61,005 bases of DNA from the NCBI GenBank assembly GCA_014190475.1, contig BJGL01000004.1:1-61005 (forward strand). Direction: 5' to 3'. The translations under genes and the position numbers were made by a program. How positions within the stretch are numbered: the stretch's first letter is position 1; every line of letters begins with the position of its first letter. The notes below the pieces were generated by a model, which had not been told where the DNA came from, did not search any database, and saw only the letters and a program-made list of their open reading frames with translations. The DNA comes from Bacteroidota bacterium. Lineage in GTDB: Bacteria > Bacteroidota > Bacteroidia > Chitinophagales > Chitinophagaceae. This document shows, piece after piece, positions 1-9,879 of the stretch.

Positions 1-96
1 TCCAATCCGCCAGAAATCCGTGTAATCTCTTAGGTAAATTGATAAACGGCTATTTGGTTCTGAGTAACTTAGCGACCTTTATAACTAACCCGCTGC

Positions 97-3000
97 ATGA
101 GTCGATTTTTTAAAATAATATTTTCTGCCTTATTCATAGTGGTTCATTTTGGACTGCGGGCACAAGACTTTTCAAATAAGGGTAAGGAGTTCTGGATTCC
201 ATACTCTTATCATGTGGGTATGAGTGGGGGTGTAGGGAGCAATGTGGCCATGACACTTTACATCACCTCTGATGTTACAACTACCTATACTGTTGAAATT
301 TTTGGTGGAGCCAATTTACAAGCTGGGACCATTAATGCAGGACAGGTTGTAACCTGTGTTGTCCCCAATACTAACTTCATAAGTGGAGCTGGACTTTTTA
401 CTAATAAAACAGTTCGTGTCACTGCTGAGAAGCCTGTGGTGGTATATTCTTACATTACTCAAAGTGCTGTTAGTGGTGCCACTGTTTGTTTGCCCACTAA
501 CGTATTGGGTAACGAGTATTATTCCATGAATTACACGCAGGTGTCCAATTCTGCGAATGCCAATTCATATTTTACGATTATTGCAGTTGAAGATAATACT
601 ACTATTGAAATAACTCCGGCTGCGGCCACTACAAATGGTTGGACAGCGGGTAGTGTGAATACCATTACGCTTAATAAGGGACAGATTTACCAAGTGCTTG
701 GTACCGTTAATAATACTCCTTCTGGTGGTTTGTATAATGGTGTTGATTTAACAGGATCAAAAATTCGTTCGGTATCAACCGGAACTTCTTCCTGTAAGCG
801 TATTGCGGTTTTTTCAGGAGCTGGTAAGATGAAAATTGGTACAGCTTGTTCCAGTGGAGCTAGTAGTTCCGATAACTTATATCAGCAATTATACCCAGCA
901 GGCTCTTGGGGGAGAGACTATCTAACTGTACCTAGCTATAACAGGCCAATCAATTTTTACAGGGTCATGAAGAAAGATCCTGACACCAACGTTTACCTAA
1001 ACGGAACATTAATTCCTGCTGCTAGTTTTGTTAATAATAGGTACTATGAGTTCACCGGAAACGTACCAAACCGTATCACTGCGGATCAACCTGTTTCTGT
1101 TGCTCAGTATTTTACTACTGCAAATTGTTCATCCAATCCCAACCCATATGATCCGGATATGATCGTACTAAATCCGGTTGAGCAAAACATATCTAAAGTA
1201 ACCCTAGTTAGCTCTAATCTAGTTGCTGCAAGCCCTCAGCATCATATTCATGTTGTAATGCCTACTGGTGGTACCGGTATTTCATCTTTCAGAATCGATA
1301 ATAATCCTATACCGGCCTCCTCTTGGGTGGTTCATCCGCAAAACCCTGCCTATGCGTATGCATACCTCGCCAACGTTACACAAGGCTATCATACTTTAAA
1401 ATCAGATTCAGGTTTTAACGCTATGGCTTATGGCTATGCAAATGCTGAGTCTTATGGTTATTCTGCCGGGGCCAACGTAAAGGATTTGTATCAGTACATC
1501 TCTCTGGAGACGCCAAATTCCTCCGTGAATTTTCCGGCTACCTGTGCTAATACTCCGTTTTATTTGTCAATGACATTTCCTTATCAGCCGACTACCATCA
1601 ATTGGATATTTGGCGCTGCATTAAATGCATTAGGTATTGCAGATGTCAGCTTGACTAATCCAACCCCAACTTCCACTGTTGTTGTTAATGGAAGAACCCT
1701 TTATGTGTATAGACTTCCAAATCAGTACACGGTAACCGCTTCCAATATTTATCCCATTAAAGTATTAGCTACCAACCCAACTCCAGATGGTTGTGGGGGC
1801 GAACAAGAAATTAATTTTGACATGGAAGTGTTGAACCGACCTACAGCTGGTTTTACCTTTTCTGGTATTTGTGCTAATACTATTACTCAATTTACTGATG
1901 CCTCCAATACCGGTACAAGACCTATTAGCTCAGTAAGCTGGGCATTTGGTACATTAGGAACTTCAACACAGCTTAATCCAACTTATTCTTTTCCGGCTGC
2001 TGGCACTTACCCCGTTACCTATTCATTGATTACGGATATCGGATGCAGATCTGATACCATCACTCAAAACGTTACCATCAATCCACTGCCAACCGCAGCC
2101 ATCACGGGCACCATCACCACCTGTATTAATTCGCCACAACCTACCTTAACTTTTACGGGTGCCGGTGCTACTCCTCCTTATACTTTTACATATAACATTA
2201 ACGGTGGTGCTTCACAAACCATCTCCACGACGGGTACGTCTAGCTCGGTAACCATTCAAGCACCCACCAATGTGTTGGGTACTTTTGTTTATAATTTGAT
2301 AAACGTTTCGGAATCAAGCACCGGCCTTTGTTCGCAAAACCAAACTGGTTCCGCTACAGTAACTATCAATACTAATCCTACAGCCACTATTGCTGGCACT
2401 TTATCTGTTTGTAAAGACGCTACACCTCCACAAATCACTTTTACGGGTGGAGATGGCACAGCACCCTATACTTTTACTTATAATATCAATGGTGGCGCTT
2501 CACAAACGGTGAGCACAGTAGCTCCTTCTAACCTCGCTACTGTTGATGTTCCAACAGGAACCGTCGGCACATTTACCTATAATTTAGTTGGGGTAGTGGA
2601 TGTAAACAATACGGTTTGCAGTGGTAGTCCAACGGGAAGCGCATCTGTTACAGTGAATCCACTTCCTACTGCAACAATTGCTGGAACTGATTCAGTTTGT
2701 CTCAATTCATCTCCGGCACCCGTTACTTTTACAGGGGCCAACGGAACAGCACCTTATACCTTCAATTACAAAATCAATGGAGGCGCCTTACAGTCGGTAA
2801 CTACCTCAACAGGTAATTCAGTGGTGGTTAATGCGCCTACTTCAACTGTTGGTGTTTTTGTTTATGAACTGATAAGTGTTACGGATGCTAGTTCCACCAC
2901 TTGTACACAATCTCAAAATGGTACGGCTACTATCACCGTTTTTCCAACGCCCTCCGCTACCATTAATGGAACCACAGCTGTTTGTGTTAATTCCACAGGA

Positions 3001-5910
3001 CCGCAATTAACTTTTACCGGAGCAGATGGGGATGCTGCCTTTACTTTTACTTATACCATTAACGGGGGAGCCACTCAAAGTATCACTACCACTTCGGGTA
3101 ATAGTATCACTGTAACAGCCCCCACAACAACAGCTGGAACATATTCCTATTCTTTGCTTACTGTAACTGACGCAAATGGCGCAACCTGTACACAGAATGT
3201 AACAGGTACAGCTGTCATTACAGTTAACCCACTTCCGACAGCGACTATAGCCGGTACAACTAGTGTTTGTTTAAATGCTACTCAACCACAAATTACTTTT
3301 ACAGGTGGGAATGCAACGGCTCCTTATACTTTTTCATACAAGATCAATGGAGGAGCAGTGCAGAATATTACTACTACAACAGGTAATAGTGTAACGGTGA
3401 ATGTACCAACTTCTGCGGCAGGCACATTTACCTATACACTTCTTAGTGTGACTGATGCCAGCAGCACTACTTGTTCGCAGCTACAAACAGGAGCTGCGGC
3501 TGTTACCGTTTGGCCTTTACCCACGGCTGCCTACACTACCAATAGTCCAGTTTGTCAGGAAGGTGTCATCAACTTTAATGATCAGTCAGTACCTAATGTG
3601 GGTACATTGACTTCTTGGCAATGGAATTTCAATGATCCCTTAAGTGGGGGCTTGAATACTTCTACGCAACAAAACCCATCACATTTTTTCTCTACGGCAG
3701 GTACATTCAATGTGACGTTAACTGTTACCACTTCCAATGGTTGCGTAAGTACTAATACAATTCCTGGATTAGTAGTTCATCCAAAACCCAATGCCGGTTT
3801 CATTATTCCTGAAGTTTGTCTCAATGATACTTATGCACAGTTTACTGATACCAGCAGTATCGCAACTCCTTCTACTATAACAGCTTGGTTATGGAACTTT
3901 GGTGATGCCAATGCAACGCCACCCAATAATGCTAATACATCTACGCTGCAAAATCCTCCACATAGTTACACAGCAGTGGGAAGTTATACCGTTTCTTTAA
4001 TTGTTACGAGTAACCAGTCTTGTCGTGACACTATTGTGCAACAATTAGTAGTAAATGGAAGTTTTCCTGTTGCAAATTTCAGTGTGAACCAACCTGCAAA
4101 CCTATGTGCAAATGATTCGGTTCGTATCACTGACGCCTCTACAGTTTTCCCTGGTTTGATTACCAAGGTTGAAATCTGGTGGGATAATATTGGAAGTCCA
4201 GCTACTGTATACACGGATAACAACCCTGTTTTTGGACGTATTTATAGCCACCGATATCCCAATTTCCAGAGTCCGTTAACCAGAACGTATCAGATTCGAT
4301 ATAGAGCTTATTCGGGTGGTGTTTGTATGAATGAGAAGTTGACCACCATTACGGTCAATGCTGCGCCAGCTGTGCAGTTTACTACTGTTCCCAATATCTG
4401 TTTTGATGCACCTGCCTATCAAATTACGCAAGCCACCGAAACGGGAAGTGTACCAGGTACTTTTGCATTTACCGGGCCTGGAGTAAATACGGCTGGTTTA
4501 TTCACTCCCTCGTTAGCCGGAGTAGGCATACACACGATTAAGTATGTGTATACGTCTGCAACAGGCAGCTGTAAGGATAGTGCTACGCAAACAATAAAGG
4601 TTTGGGAACGCGCCATTGCAGATTTCTCCGTTACCACCAGCCCCGTTTGTGAGAAACAGCCTGTAACTTTTACTGATAATTCTACTTCTACAGAAGGCAC
4701 GATAACAGAATGGAGGTGGAATTTTGCAGACGGCACTCCAGTTCAGGTGAATACAACCAATGCGCCATTTACACATACTTTCAATACCTATGGCACATTC
4801 AATGTCAAATTGAATGTAGTTACTTCCAACGGATGTGTAAGTGCGGATAAAATAATCCCTGTAACTGTAAATCCATTAGCAAGACCAAACTTTAATTTTC
4901 CTGCCATCAGTTGTTTGCCGAATGCTTCAGTCCAGTTTACCAACCTTTCTACCGTTCCCAACGGAACCCCAGCCAGTTTAACGTATTTATGGGATTTTGG
5001 CGACCCCGGAAGTGGTACTGTCAATAATTCAACAGCCACTGACCCCGCGCACGTTTATATTAGTCTGGGCCCCTATAATGTGAATCTGGAAGTTACAACT
5101 GCAGCGGGATGTATTCATGATACCACTATCGTATTAAATACCATTCATCCACAGCCACAAGCATCATTTACAACTGATTTTATTGATGTTTGCATTGGAA
5201 GCCCCTTCTTGTTCACCAGCACTAGTAATGGCGCTGATGGCACAATCTTGCAATATCATTGGAATATGGGGGATGCATCCATTCGCACACTCAGCAGCTT
5301 CTCCTATACCTATGCCGATACGGGTACTTACACAATTAGCCATTATATCATTAATAGTTTTGGCTGTAGTAGTAATGTAGCTACAAAAACAGTTTTCGTA
5401 AATGGTTATCCGGATGCTGATGCAGGACCTGATAAATTGATGTTGGAGGGCGGACAAGTGCAAATCACTCCTCCGAATAACTATCCCATGCCGGTAACTT
5501 TTGCGTGGACTCCTCCAACTTACTTGGATGATCCCACGCGTTTGGATCCTATTGCAAGGCCACCCGATGATATTACTTACTTGCTTACAGTTACAACAAA
5601 TAAGGGCTGCAGTGATACCAGTTCCATGTTTATCAAAGTGCTGAAAGATCCTCCTGTTCCTAATATTTTCTCTCCAAATGGTGATGGGATTCATGATACC
5701 TGGGTTATTCCTTATTTGGATAGCTATCCAGGATGTACAGTAGAGGTGGTAAATCGATATGGATACCTAATATTCCGTTCGGTTGGTTATGCTACGCCAT
5801 GGGATGGTAAAATCAATGGTCAAAATGTTCCTGTTGGTACCTATTATTATGTGATTGACCCCAAGAATGGACGTAAAAAGAAAGCGGGTTACGTAGATAT
5901 TATCAGATAA
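97..5910 (+). CDS. Giant secreted PKD-repeat protein with T9SS type B (gliding-type) C-terminal domain
   Basis: 1937 aa. An N-terminal signal peptide (basic MSRFFK, hydrophobic core, cleavage likely after AQ near residue 23) is followed by a region resembling the IgGFc-binding N-domain of Bacteroidota adhesins. Next come a PKD-like domain (about 580-660), five tandem units of about 95 residues (665-1141), and at least five further PKD-like domains, each with a W-x-(F/W)-(N/D)-F-x-D type core and a closing GC. The last 80 residues start with NIFSPNGDG (about 1856) and end in KKAGYVDIIR, the gliding-motility-associated C-terminal domain used as a type B sorting signal by the type IX secretion system. 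Inferred role: surface-attached or secreted adhesin. The next gene, one base downstream, encodes a PorP/SprF protein, the usual outer-membrane partner of such substrates. The exact ligand is unknown. Confidence 0.88.
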   Translation: MSRFFKIIFSALFIVVHFGLRAQDFSNKGKEFWIPYSYHVGMSGGVGSNVAMTLYITSDVTTTYTVEIFGGANLQAGTINAGQVVTCVVPNTNFISGAGLFTNKTVRVTAEKPVVVYSYITQSAVSGATVCLPTNVLGNEYYSMNYTQVSNSANANSYFTIIAVEDNTTIEITPAAATTNGWTAGSVNTITLNKGQIYQVLGTVNNTPSGGLYNGVDLTGSKIRSVSTGTSSCKRIAVFSGAGKMKIGTACSSGASSSDNLYQQLYPAGSWGRDYLTVPSYNRPINFYRVMKKDPDTNVYLNGTLIPAASFVNNRYYEFTGNVPNRITADQPVSVAQYFTTANCSSNPNPYDPDMIVLNPVEQNISKVTLVSSNLVAASPQHHIHVVMPTGGTGISSFRIDNNPIPASSWVVHPQNPAYAYAYLANVTQGYHTLKSDSGFNAMAYGYANAESYGYSAGANVKDLYQYISLETPNSSVNFPATCANTPFYLSMTFPYQPTTINWIFGAALNALGIADVSLTNPTPTSTVVVNGRTLYVYRLPNQYTVTASNIYPIKVLATNPTPDGCGGEQEINFDMEVLNRPTAGFTFSGICANTITQFTDASNTGTRPISSVSWAFGTLGTSTQLNPTYSFPAAGTYPVTYSLITDIGCRSDTITQNVTINPLPTAAITGTITTCINSPQPTLTFTGAGATPPYTFTYNINGGASQTISTTGTSSSVTIQAPTNVLGTFVYNLINVSESSTGLCSQNQTGSATVTINTNPTATIAGTLSVCKDATPPQITFTGGDGTAPYTFTYNINGGASQTVSTVAPSNLATVDVPTGTVGTFTYNLVGVVDVNNTVCSGSPTGSASVTVNPLPTATIAGTDSVCLNSSPAPVTFTGANGTAPYTFNYKINGGALQSVTTSTGNSVVVNAPTSTVGVFVYELISVTDASSTTCTQSQNGTATITVFPTPSATINGTTAVCVNSTGPQLTFTGADGDAAFTFTYTINGGATQSITTTSGNSITVTAPTTTAGTYSYSLLTVTDANGATCTQNVTGTAVITVNPLPTATIAGTTSVCLNATQPQITFTGGNATAPYTFSYKINGGAVQNITTTTGNSVTVNVPTSAAGTFTYTLLSVTDASSTTCSQLQTGAAAVTVWPLPTAAYTTNSPVCQEGVINFNDQSVPNVGTLTSWQWNFNDPLSGGLNTSTQQNPSHFFSTAGTFNVTLTVTTSNGCVSTNTIPGLVVHPKPNAGFIIPEVCLNDTYAQFTDTSSIATPSTITAWLWNFGDANATPPNNANTSTLQNPPHSYTAVGSYTVSLIVTSNQSCRDTIVQQLVVNGSFPVANFSVNQPANLCANDSVRITDASTVFPGLITKVEIWWDNIGSPATVYTDNNPVFGRIYSHRYPNFQSPLTRTYQIRYRAYSGGVCMNEKLTTITVNAAPAVQFTTVPNICFDAPAYQITQATETGSVPGTFAFTGPGVNTAGLFTPSLAGVGIHTIKYVYTSATGSCKDSATQTIKVWERAIADFSVTTSPVCEKQPVTFTDNSTSTEGTITEWRWNFADGTPVQVNTTNAPFTHTFNTYGTFNVKLNVVTSNGCVSADKIIPVTVNPLARPNFNFPAISCLPNASVQFTNLSTVPNGTPASLTYLWDFGDPGSGTVNNSTATDPAHVYISLGPYNVNLEVTTAAGCIHDTTIVLNTIHPQPQASFTTDFIDVCIGSPFLFTSTSNGADGTILQYHWNMGDASIRTLSSFSYTYADTGTYTISHYIINSFGCSSNVATKTVFVNGYPDADAGPDKLMLEGGQVQITPPNNYPMPVTFAWTPPTYLDDPTRLDPIARPPDDITYLLTVTTNKGCSDTSSMFIKVLKDPPVPNIFSPNGDGIHDTWVIPYLDSYPGCTVEVVNRYGYLIFRSVGYATPWDGKINGQNVPVGTYYYVIDPKNGRKKKAGYVDIIR
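2089..3519 (+). repeat. Five tandem ~95-aa repeats inside the adhesin gene
   Basis: Five in-frame units begin at about 2089, 2377, 2665, 2950 and 3235 (288, 288, 285, 285 and 285 bp). Each starts with a P-(T/S)-A-(T/A)-I-x-GT motif, then a conserved Cys, a TFTG motif, a YxINGGA core and a final T-x-C near the unit end. The units are diverged at DNA level, so this is an old domain duplication and not a fresh slippage product. The even number of Cys per unit suggests one disulfide per domain after export (inference). Confidence 0.85.
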
Positions 5911-5911
5911 A

Positions 5912-6985
5912 ATGAGAGTTAAACTATTCATAGTATTATTTTTTGTGTTGGTATCCTTTCATACGGACGCACAACAACGTCCGCATTATACTCAATACGT
6001 TATCAATCCCTTTATTATCAATCCAGCTATTGCAGGAATCGATAATTATGGTGACCTTAAAGTTTCCGCAAGAGATCAATGGGTAGGCTTAAAAGGGGCG
6101 CCTCGCACTACTTATTTCACTTTACATGCCCCTTTGGGTAAAAACGATTATCGACTTAGCTCTACTTCTTTTGCTGTACCTGGTAATAATCCTCGTGGTA
6201 AGGCATATTGGGAGAATTATACTGCTGCCGAACCGCACCATGGAGTAGGAGTGAGTGTAATTAATGATAGAACTGGAAGTTTCAATTTCTTATCTGCATC
6301 CGCATCCTATGCCTATCATCTTGGGTTGAATCCAACCACTAATATTTCGGCTGGCTTGTCTGCTGGATTAACAACCATCCGCATTGATAGAACTAATCAT
6401 GATTTTTCAGGCTTTGGAGACCCTTCAGATCCTGCTTTTGGCTCGGTTGTGACTGGTGAATTAAGAAAGATTCGTCCTCAGATGGCAGCTGGAATTTGGT
6501 TGTATGCGCGTAGTTATTTTGTTGGCTTCTCTGCTCAGCAGATTATTCCACAAACCGTCAGTTTTGTGAATAATGATCCGGCCATACTTACTAAAAGTAA
6601 ATTGATCCCACACCTTTTTTTAACAGCGGGATATCGTTTTATGCTTGGAGAAGATTTTAATGTGATTCCTTCGGTGATGGCGAAATATATCAAAGGAAGT
6701 AGTCGTAATGGGTTACAGCCTGAGTTTAATGCCAAATTACAATACCGAGATGTGTTATGGATTGGGGGGAGTTATCGATACAGGGATAGTTATGCAGGTA
6801 TGTTGGGTTTAAACATGGGTAATCGAATTACAGTCAGTTATTCTTACGATCTTCCGATCAGCGGTGATCTTATCAGAAACAATGGTGCTAATATTCTATC
6901 GCCATTTCACAATGGAACACATGAGTTGGTCATTGGCTTCTTGCTGGGTAATAAATTCAGCGAAGCATGTCCACGCTGCTATTAA
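5912..6985 (+). CDS. PorP/SprF family type IX secretion outer-membrane protein
   Basis: 357 aa with a signal peptide ending near TDAQ and the family hallmark right after it: HYTQYVINPFIINPAIAG, followed by a DQWVGLKGAP motif. PorP/SprF proteins are 14-strand-type outer-membrane beta-barrels that attach or retain type B T9SS substrates at the cell surface. The start lies one base after the stop of the giant PKD protein, so the two are almost certainly co-transcribed and work as a substrate/partner pair (inference from the family). The length is near the family norm of 300-350. The 3' end faces the BlaI-type gene with only 3 bases between stops. Confidence 0.92.
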   Translation: MRVKLFIVLFFVLVSFHTDAQQRPHYTQYVINPFIINPAIAGIDNYGDLKVSARDQWVGLKGAPRTTYFTLHAPLGKNDYRLSSTSFAVPGNNPRGKAYWENYTAAEPHHGVGVSVINDRTGSFNFLSASASYAYHLGLNPTTNISAGLSAGLTTIRIDRTNHDFSGFGDPSDPAFGSVVTGELRKIRPQMAAGIWLYARSYFVGFSAQQIIPQTVSFVNNDPAILTKSKLIPHLFLTAGYRFMLGEDFNVIPSVMAKYIKGSSRNGLQPEFNAKLQYRDVLWIGGSYRYRDSYAGMLGLNMGNRITVSYSYDLPISGDLIRNNGANILSPFHNGTHELVIGFLLGNKFSEACPRCY

Positions 6986-6988
6986 TTT

Positions 6989-7387
6989 CTATTGGCTAAT
7001 TTTTTGATCGACTAAGGCTTGCAGTTTGATCAAGTCTTCCTTGCTACATTCAAAAGTAGATGATTGTATAGCAGTAATTGCTAACTGCGCTGGCGAGCCA
7101 TTAAATAAATACCCAATTAATCGCTCGGTGAGTCCTATAGACAAATTATTTTTATCTACTATTGGCCAATACGTATGCTTTCTTCCTATTTCTTTTCGAT
7201 TAACCAAGCCTTTAAATAACATGAGTTGCAGTAGCTTCAGGGTTGTTGTATAACCTGTTTTTTTATAGGCCGAAAGTAAAGTGTGCACCTCGGCTACGGT
7301 AGCTTCTCCTTTCTCCCAAAGAATTGAAAGAATTTCTAATTCGCTCTCGGTAGGCTTAATTGTATTCAATGGAGGTTGCATACGCAT
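6989..7387 (-). CDS. BlaI/MecI/CopY-family transcriptional repressor
   Basis: 132 aa from the ATG at 7387. The open frame extends further upstream, but that part lies over the hppA terminator hairpin and has no family similarity, and a second ATG lies two codons downstream at 7381. The N-terminal winged helix matches BlaI/MecI: TESELEILSILWEKGEATVAEVH, then KxTGYTTTLKLLQLMxxKGLV. In the classical system BlaI represses beta-lactamase or efflux genes and is cleaved after signalling by the BlaR1 membrane protease. No BlaR1 (M56) gene lies beside it here, so the sensor is either distant or absent. A near-consensus -7 box (TAGCTTTA on the minus strand, 7397-7404) sits 9 bases before the ATG. Confidence 0.83.
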   Translation of the reverse strand: MRMQPPLNTIKPTESELEILSILWEKGEATVAEVHTLLSAYKKTGYTTTLKLLQLMLFKGLVNRKEIGRKHTYWPIVDKNNLSIGLTERLIGYLFNGSPAQLAITAIQSSTFECSKEDLIKLQALVDQKISQ

Positions 7388-7420
7388 GATGGTTATTAAA
7401 GCTACGATATGATAAGCGCC

Positions 7421-7450
7421 AAAAAAAAGCCCCACTGTAGAAACAGTAGG
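7421..7450 (-). terminator. Rho-independent terminator after hppA
   Basis: On the minus strand an 8-bp stem (CCTACTGT / ACAGTGGG, one G-T wobble) with a TTCT loop is followed by GC and eight T. It lies 28 bases past the hppA stop and separates hppA from the BlaI-type gene. Confidence 0.85.
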
Positions 7451-7477
7451 ACTTCTGTAATGGTTATGATTAGATTC

Positions 7478-9718
7478 TTAACAATTATCGTTTTTCTTTA
7501 CTTCAATAAAGATATGTAAAGGATCGTATTGAAACAATTTTCCAGCAGGTTGTGAAACGGGAGGAGGGGGAGGAGGTAGCTCCTTTTTCTCATTTAATTG
7601 TGCAAGGGTAGGCGCAATTACGAGCGACACAATGGACATTAGTTTGATCAAAATATTCATTGATGGGCCAGAAGTATCCTTAAAGGGATCACCTACAGTG
7701 TCTCCCGTAACAGAGGCTTTATGCGGCTCCGATTTTTTATAAAATGTTTCACCGTTGATTTCAACACCTTTTTCAAAAGATTTTTTGGCATTATCCCAAG
7801 CACCCCCGGCATTATTTTGGAACATTCCCATTAAAACGCCACTGACGGTTGCACCAGCCAGAAAACCGCCCAAAGCCTCGGGGCCTAACAAGAAACCAAC
7901 TAATAAAGGGGATACGATTGTAATGGCACCTGGAAGCATCATTTTTTTAATGGACGCTTCCGTAGAGATGGCTACACATTTGTCATACTCAGGTTTCCCA
8001 GTGCCTTCCATAATTCCGGGTATAGTTCTGAATTGTCTGCGAACTTCTTCTACCATACTCATAGCAGCCTCTCCAACAGCGCGAATGGCAAGCGAGGAGA
8101 ATAATAGCGGGATCATTCCACCAACAAATAGAGAAGCTAGTACATCTGCCTTGTAGATATCAATATGTTGGTTGTTGGGCATTGCCACACCAACAAAAGC
8201 AGCAAACAGGGCTAAAGCAGTTAATGCAGCCGAAGCAATTGCAAATCCTTTACCGGTAGCAGCTGTAGTGTTACCTACTGCATCCAAAACATCCGTTTTC
8301 TCACGTACCTCTTTGGGTAGCTCACTCATCTCAGCGATACCACCCGCATTGTCAGCAATTGGGCCAAACGCATCAATCGCTAATTGCATGGCTGTAGTAG
8401 CCATCATACCCGCAGCAGCGATAGCAACGCCGTACAAACCAGCAAAAAGATAGGATCCGTAAATACCACCTGCCAAAACAAGAATTGGTAAGAAAGTTGA
8501 TTCCATTCCTACCGCTAATCCACCAATCACATTGGTGGCATGCCCAGTAGAAGATTGACGAATTATAGAAAGCACAGGACGCTTTCCCATGGCTGTATAA
8601 TATTCCGTAATAATACTCATTAAGGCTCCCACCAATAAGCCAACACCAATTGCTCCCAATACTCCCCATTTGGTAAAAATGAATCCGCGAAGCTCCATTG
8701 CTTCAGGAAGAACAAAGTATACTAAACCAGCAGAGGCAATGGCAGTTAATACGATAGAACCCCAATTTCCCATGTTAAGGGCCTTTTGTACGTTGTCTGT
8801 ATTAATTCCTGCAGCATCACTTACGCGAACAAACCATGTACCAATAATTGAGAAAAGAATACCAACGCCGGCAATCAGCATGGGAAGAACAATAGGGGAG
8901 TAGCCTCCTAATAAATCAGTACCAAATACAACAACAGTCTGTTGACCCAGAACAATCGTTGCTAATACTGTTGCCACGTAAGAGCCAAATAAGTCAGCTC
9001 CCATACCTGCAACGTCACCCACATTATCGCCAACGTTATCAGCAATAGTAGCTGGATTTCTTGGATCATCTTCAGGAATACCTGCTTCAACTTTACCCAC
9101 TAAATCCGCTCCAACATCCGCAGCTTTTGTATAAATACCACCTCCTACACGTGCAAACAAGGCGATGGACTCAGCACCCAATGAGAAGCCGGTAAGAACC
9201 TCGATGGTGCGAATCATTTCGTCCGAGCCAACTGCAACGTCAGCAGCAAAAATTTGTTTTAAAATGATGTATAAACCACCTAAACCAAGTACAGCCAAAC
9301 CAGAAACGCCCAGTCCCATTACAGCACCTCCTGTGAAGGAAACACGTAAGGCCTTGCTTAAACTTGTTCTGGCAGCCTGGGCCGTGCGTACGTTGGCTTT
9401 AGTAGCCACTTTCATACCAATATAACCAGCCGTAGCACTAAAAACAGCACCCACTATGAATGCAATTGAAATTGACCAATGTGAATGAGGATTCGTGCTG
9501 GCCATTAGGGCAAGCAGCATCGCTACGATAACAACAAAATAGCCGAGTATTTTCCACTCCGCCTTCAAAAAAGCCATCGCACCTTCAGCAATATAATTGC
9601 TGATTTCTTTCATGCGGTCAGTACCCGCATCTTGTTTAGATACCCAGTTGAACTTAACAAGGGTGTACATCAGTCCGATTAGACCCGTTAATGGCACCAA
9701 ATAAATCAGTTTTTCCAT
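7478..9718 (-). CDS. hppA: K+-dependent membrane-bound ion-translocating pyrophosphatase
   Basis: 746 aa from the ATG at 9718 ([10 protein letters not shown]). The longer open frame upstream runs through the promoter and is discarded. It is a multi-span membrane protein that hydrolyses pyrophosphate and pumps H+ and/or Na+. The pyrophosphate/Mg site is intact: [16 protein letters not shown], then the double DNVGDNVGD motif. At the diagnostic position the sequence reads [10 protein letters not shown] (Ala, not Lys), the pattern of K+-stimulated enzymes. Whether it moves Na+ or H+ cannot be settled by eye. Odd feature: after the usual last helix ([11 protein letters not shown]) there is an extra tail of about 40 residues with six consecutive prolines, ending KKNDNC. 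Transcribed alone, from the -7 box at 9803-9810 to the terminator at 7421-7450. Confidence 0.95.
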   Translation of the reverse strand: MEKLIYLVPLTGLIGLMYTLVKFNWVSKQDAGTDRMKEISNYIAEGAMAFLKAEWKILGYFVVIVAMLLALMASTNPHSHWSISIAFIVGAVFSATAGYIGMKVATKANVRTAQAARTSLSKALRVSFTGGAVMGLGVSGLAVLGLGGLYIILKQIFAADVAVGSDEMIRTIEVLTGFSLGAESIALFARVGGGIYTKAADVGADLVGKVEAGIPEDDPRNPATIADNVGDNVGDVAGMGADLFGSYVATVLATIVLGQQTVVVFGTDLLGGYSPIVLPMLIAGVGILFSIIGTWFVRVSDAAGINTDNVQKALNMGNWGSIVLTAIASAGLVYFVLPEAMELRGFIFTKWGVLGAIGVGLLVGALMSIITEYYTAMGKRPVLSIIRQSSTGHATNVIGGLAVGMESTFLPILVLAGGIYGSYLFAGLYGVAIAAAGMMATTAMQLAIDAFGPIADNAGGIAEMSELPKEVREKTDVLDAVGNTTAATGKGFAIASAALTALALFAAFVGVAMPNNQHIDIYKADVLASLFVGGMIPLLFSSLAIRAVGEAAMSMVEEVRRQFRTIPGIMEGTGKPEYDKCVAISTEASIKKMMLPGAITIVSPLLVGFLLGPEALGGFLAGATVSGVLMGMFQNNAGGAWDNAKKSFEKGVEINGETFYKKSEPHKASVTGDTVGDPFKDTSGPSMNILIKLMSIVSLVIAPTLAQLNEKKELPPPPPPVSQPAGKLFQYDPLHIFIEVKKNDNC

Positions 9719-9802
9719 ACAAAAAATTTCTGCAGTTCGGTTTAATGTGTTCTGATTAAAATATTGGTAAAGAGGGGAAAATGACCCCTTTTCACCGGCC
9801 GG

Positions 9803-9810
9803 CAAAGATA
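9803..9810 (-). promoter_or_regulatory. -7 promoter box for hppA
   Basis: TATCTTTG on the minus strand, an exact match to the Bacteroidota TAnnTTTG box, 84 bases before the hppA ATG. The implied leader of about 75-80 nt contains a small GGGG/CCCC hairpin (9774-9790). No TTG at the -33 spacing was seen. Confidence 0.55.
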
Positions 9811-9879
9811 GGTATCGGGTTGGTAAAAATCAGCATTTTACGGGGGTAATTTCCATTCTTTTGGAACTGTTTGTTTAAG

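Noticed and set aside
1-96. Promoter for the adhesin gene (TAACTTAG at 65-72)
   Set aside because: One mismatch to the -7 consensus and no -33 element; too weak to list.
5164-5694. 176-codon open frame on the minus strand inside the adhesin gene
   Set aside because: Lies fully within the PKD-repeat coding region in another frame, no signal or family match; a shadow of the real gene.
9774-9792. Similar GGGGAAAATGACCCC-type sequence near hppA and GGGGAAAAGACCCC near gyrA (about 17994-18008)
   Set aside because: Short and low in complexity; orientation relative to the genes differs. Two copies are not enough to call a motif.
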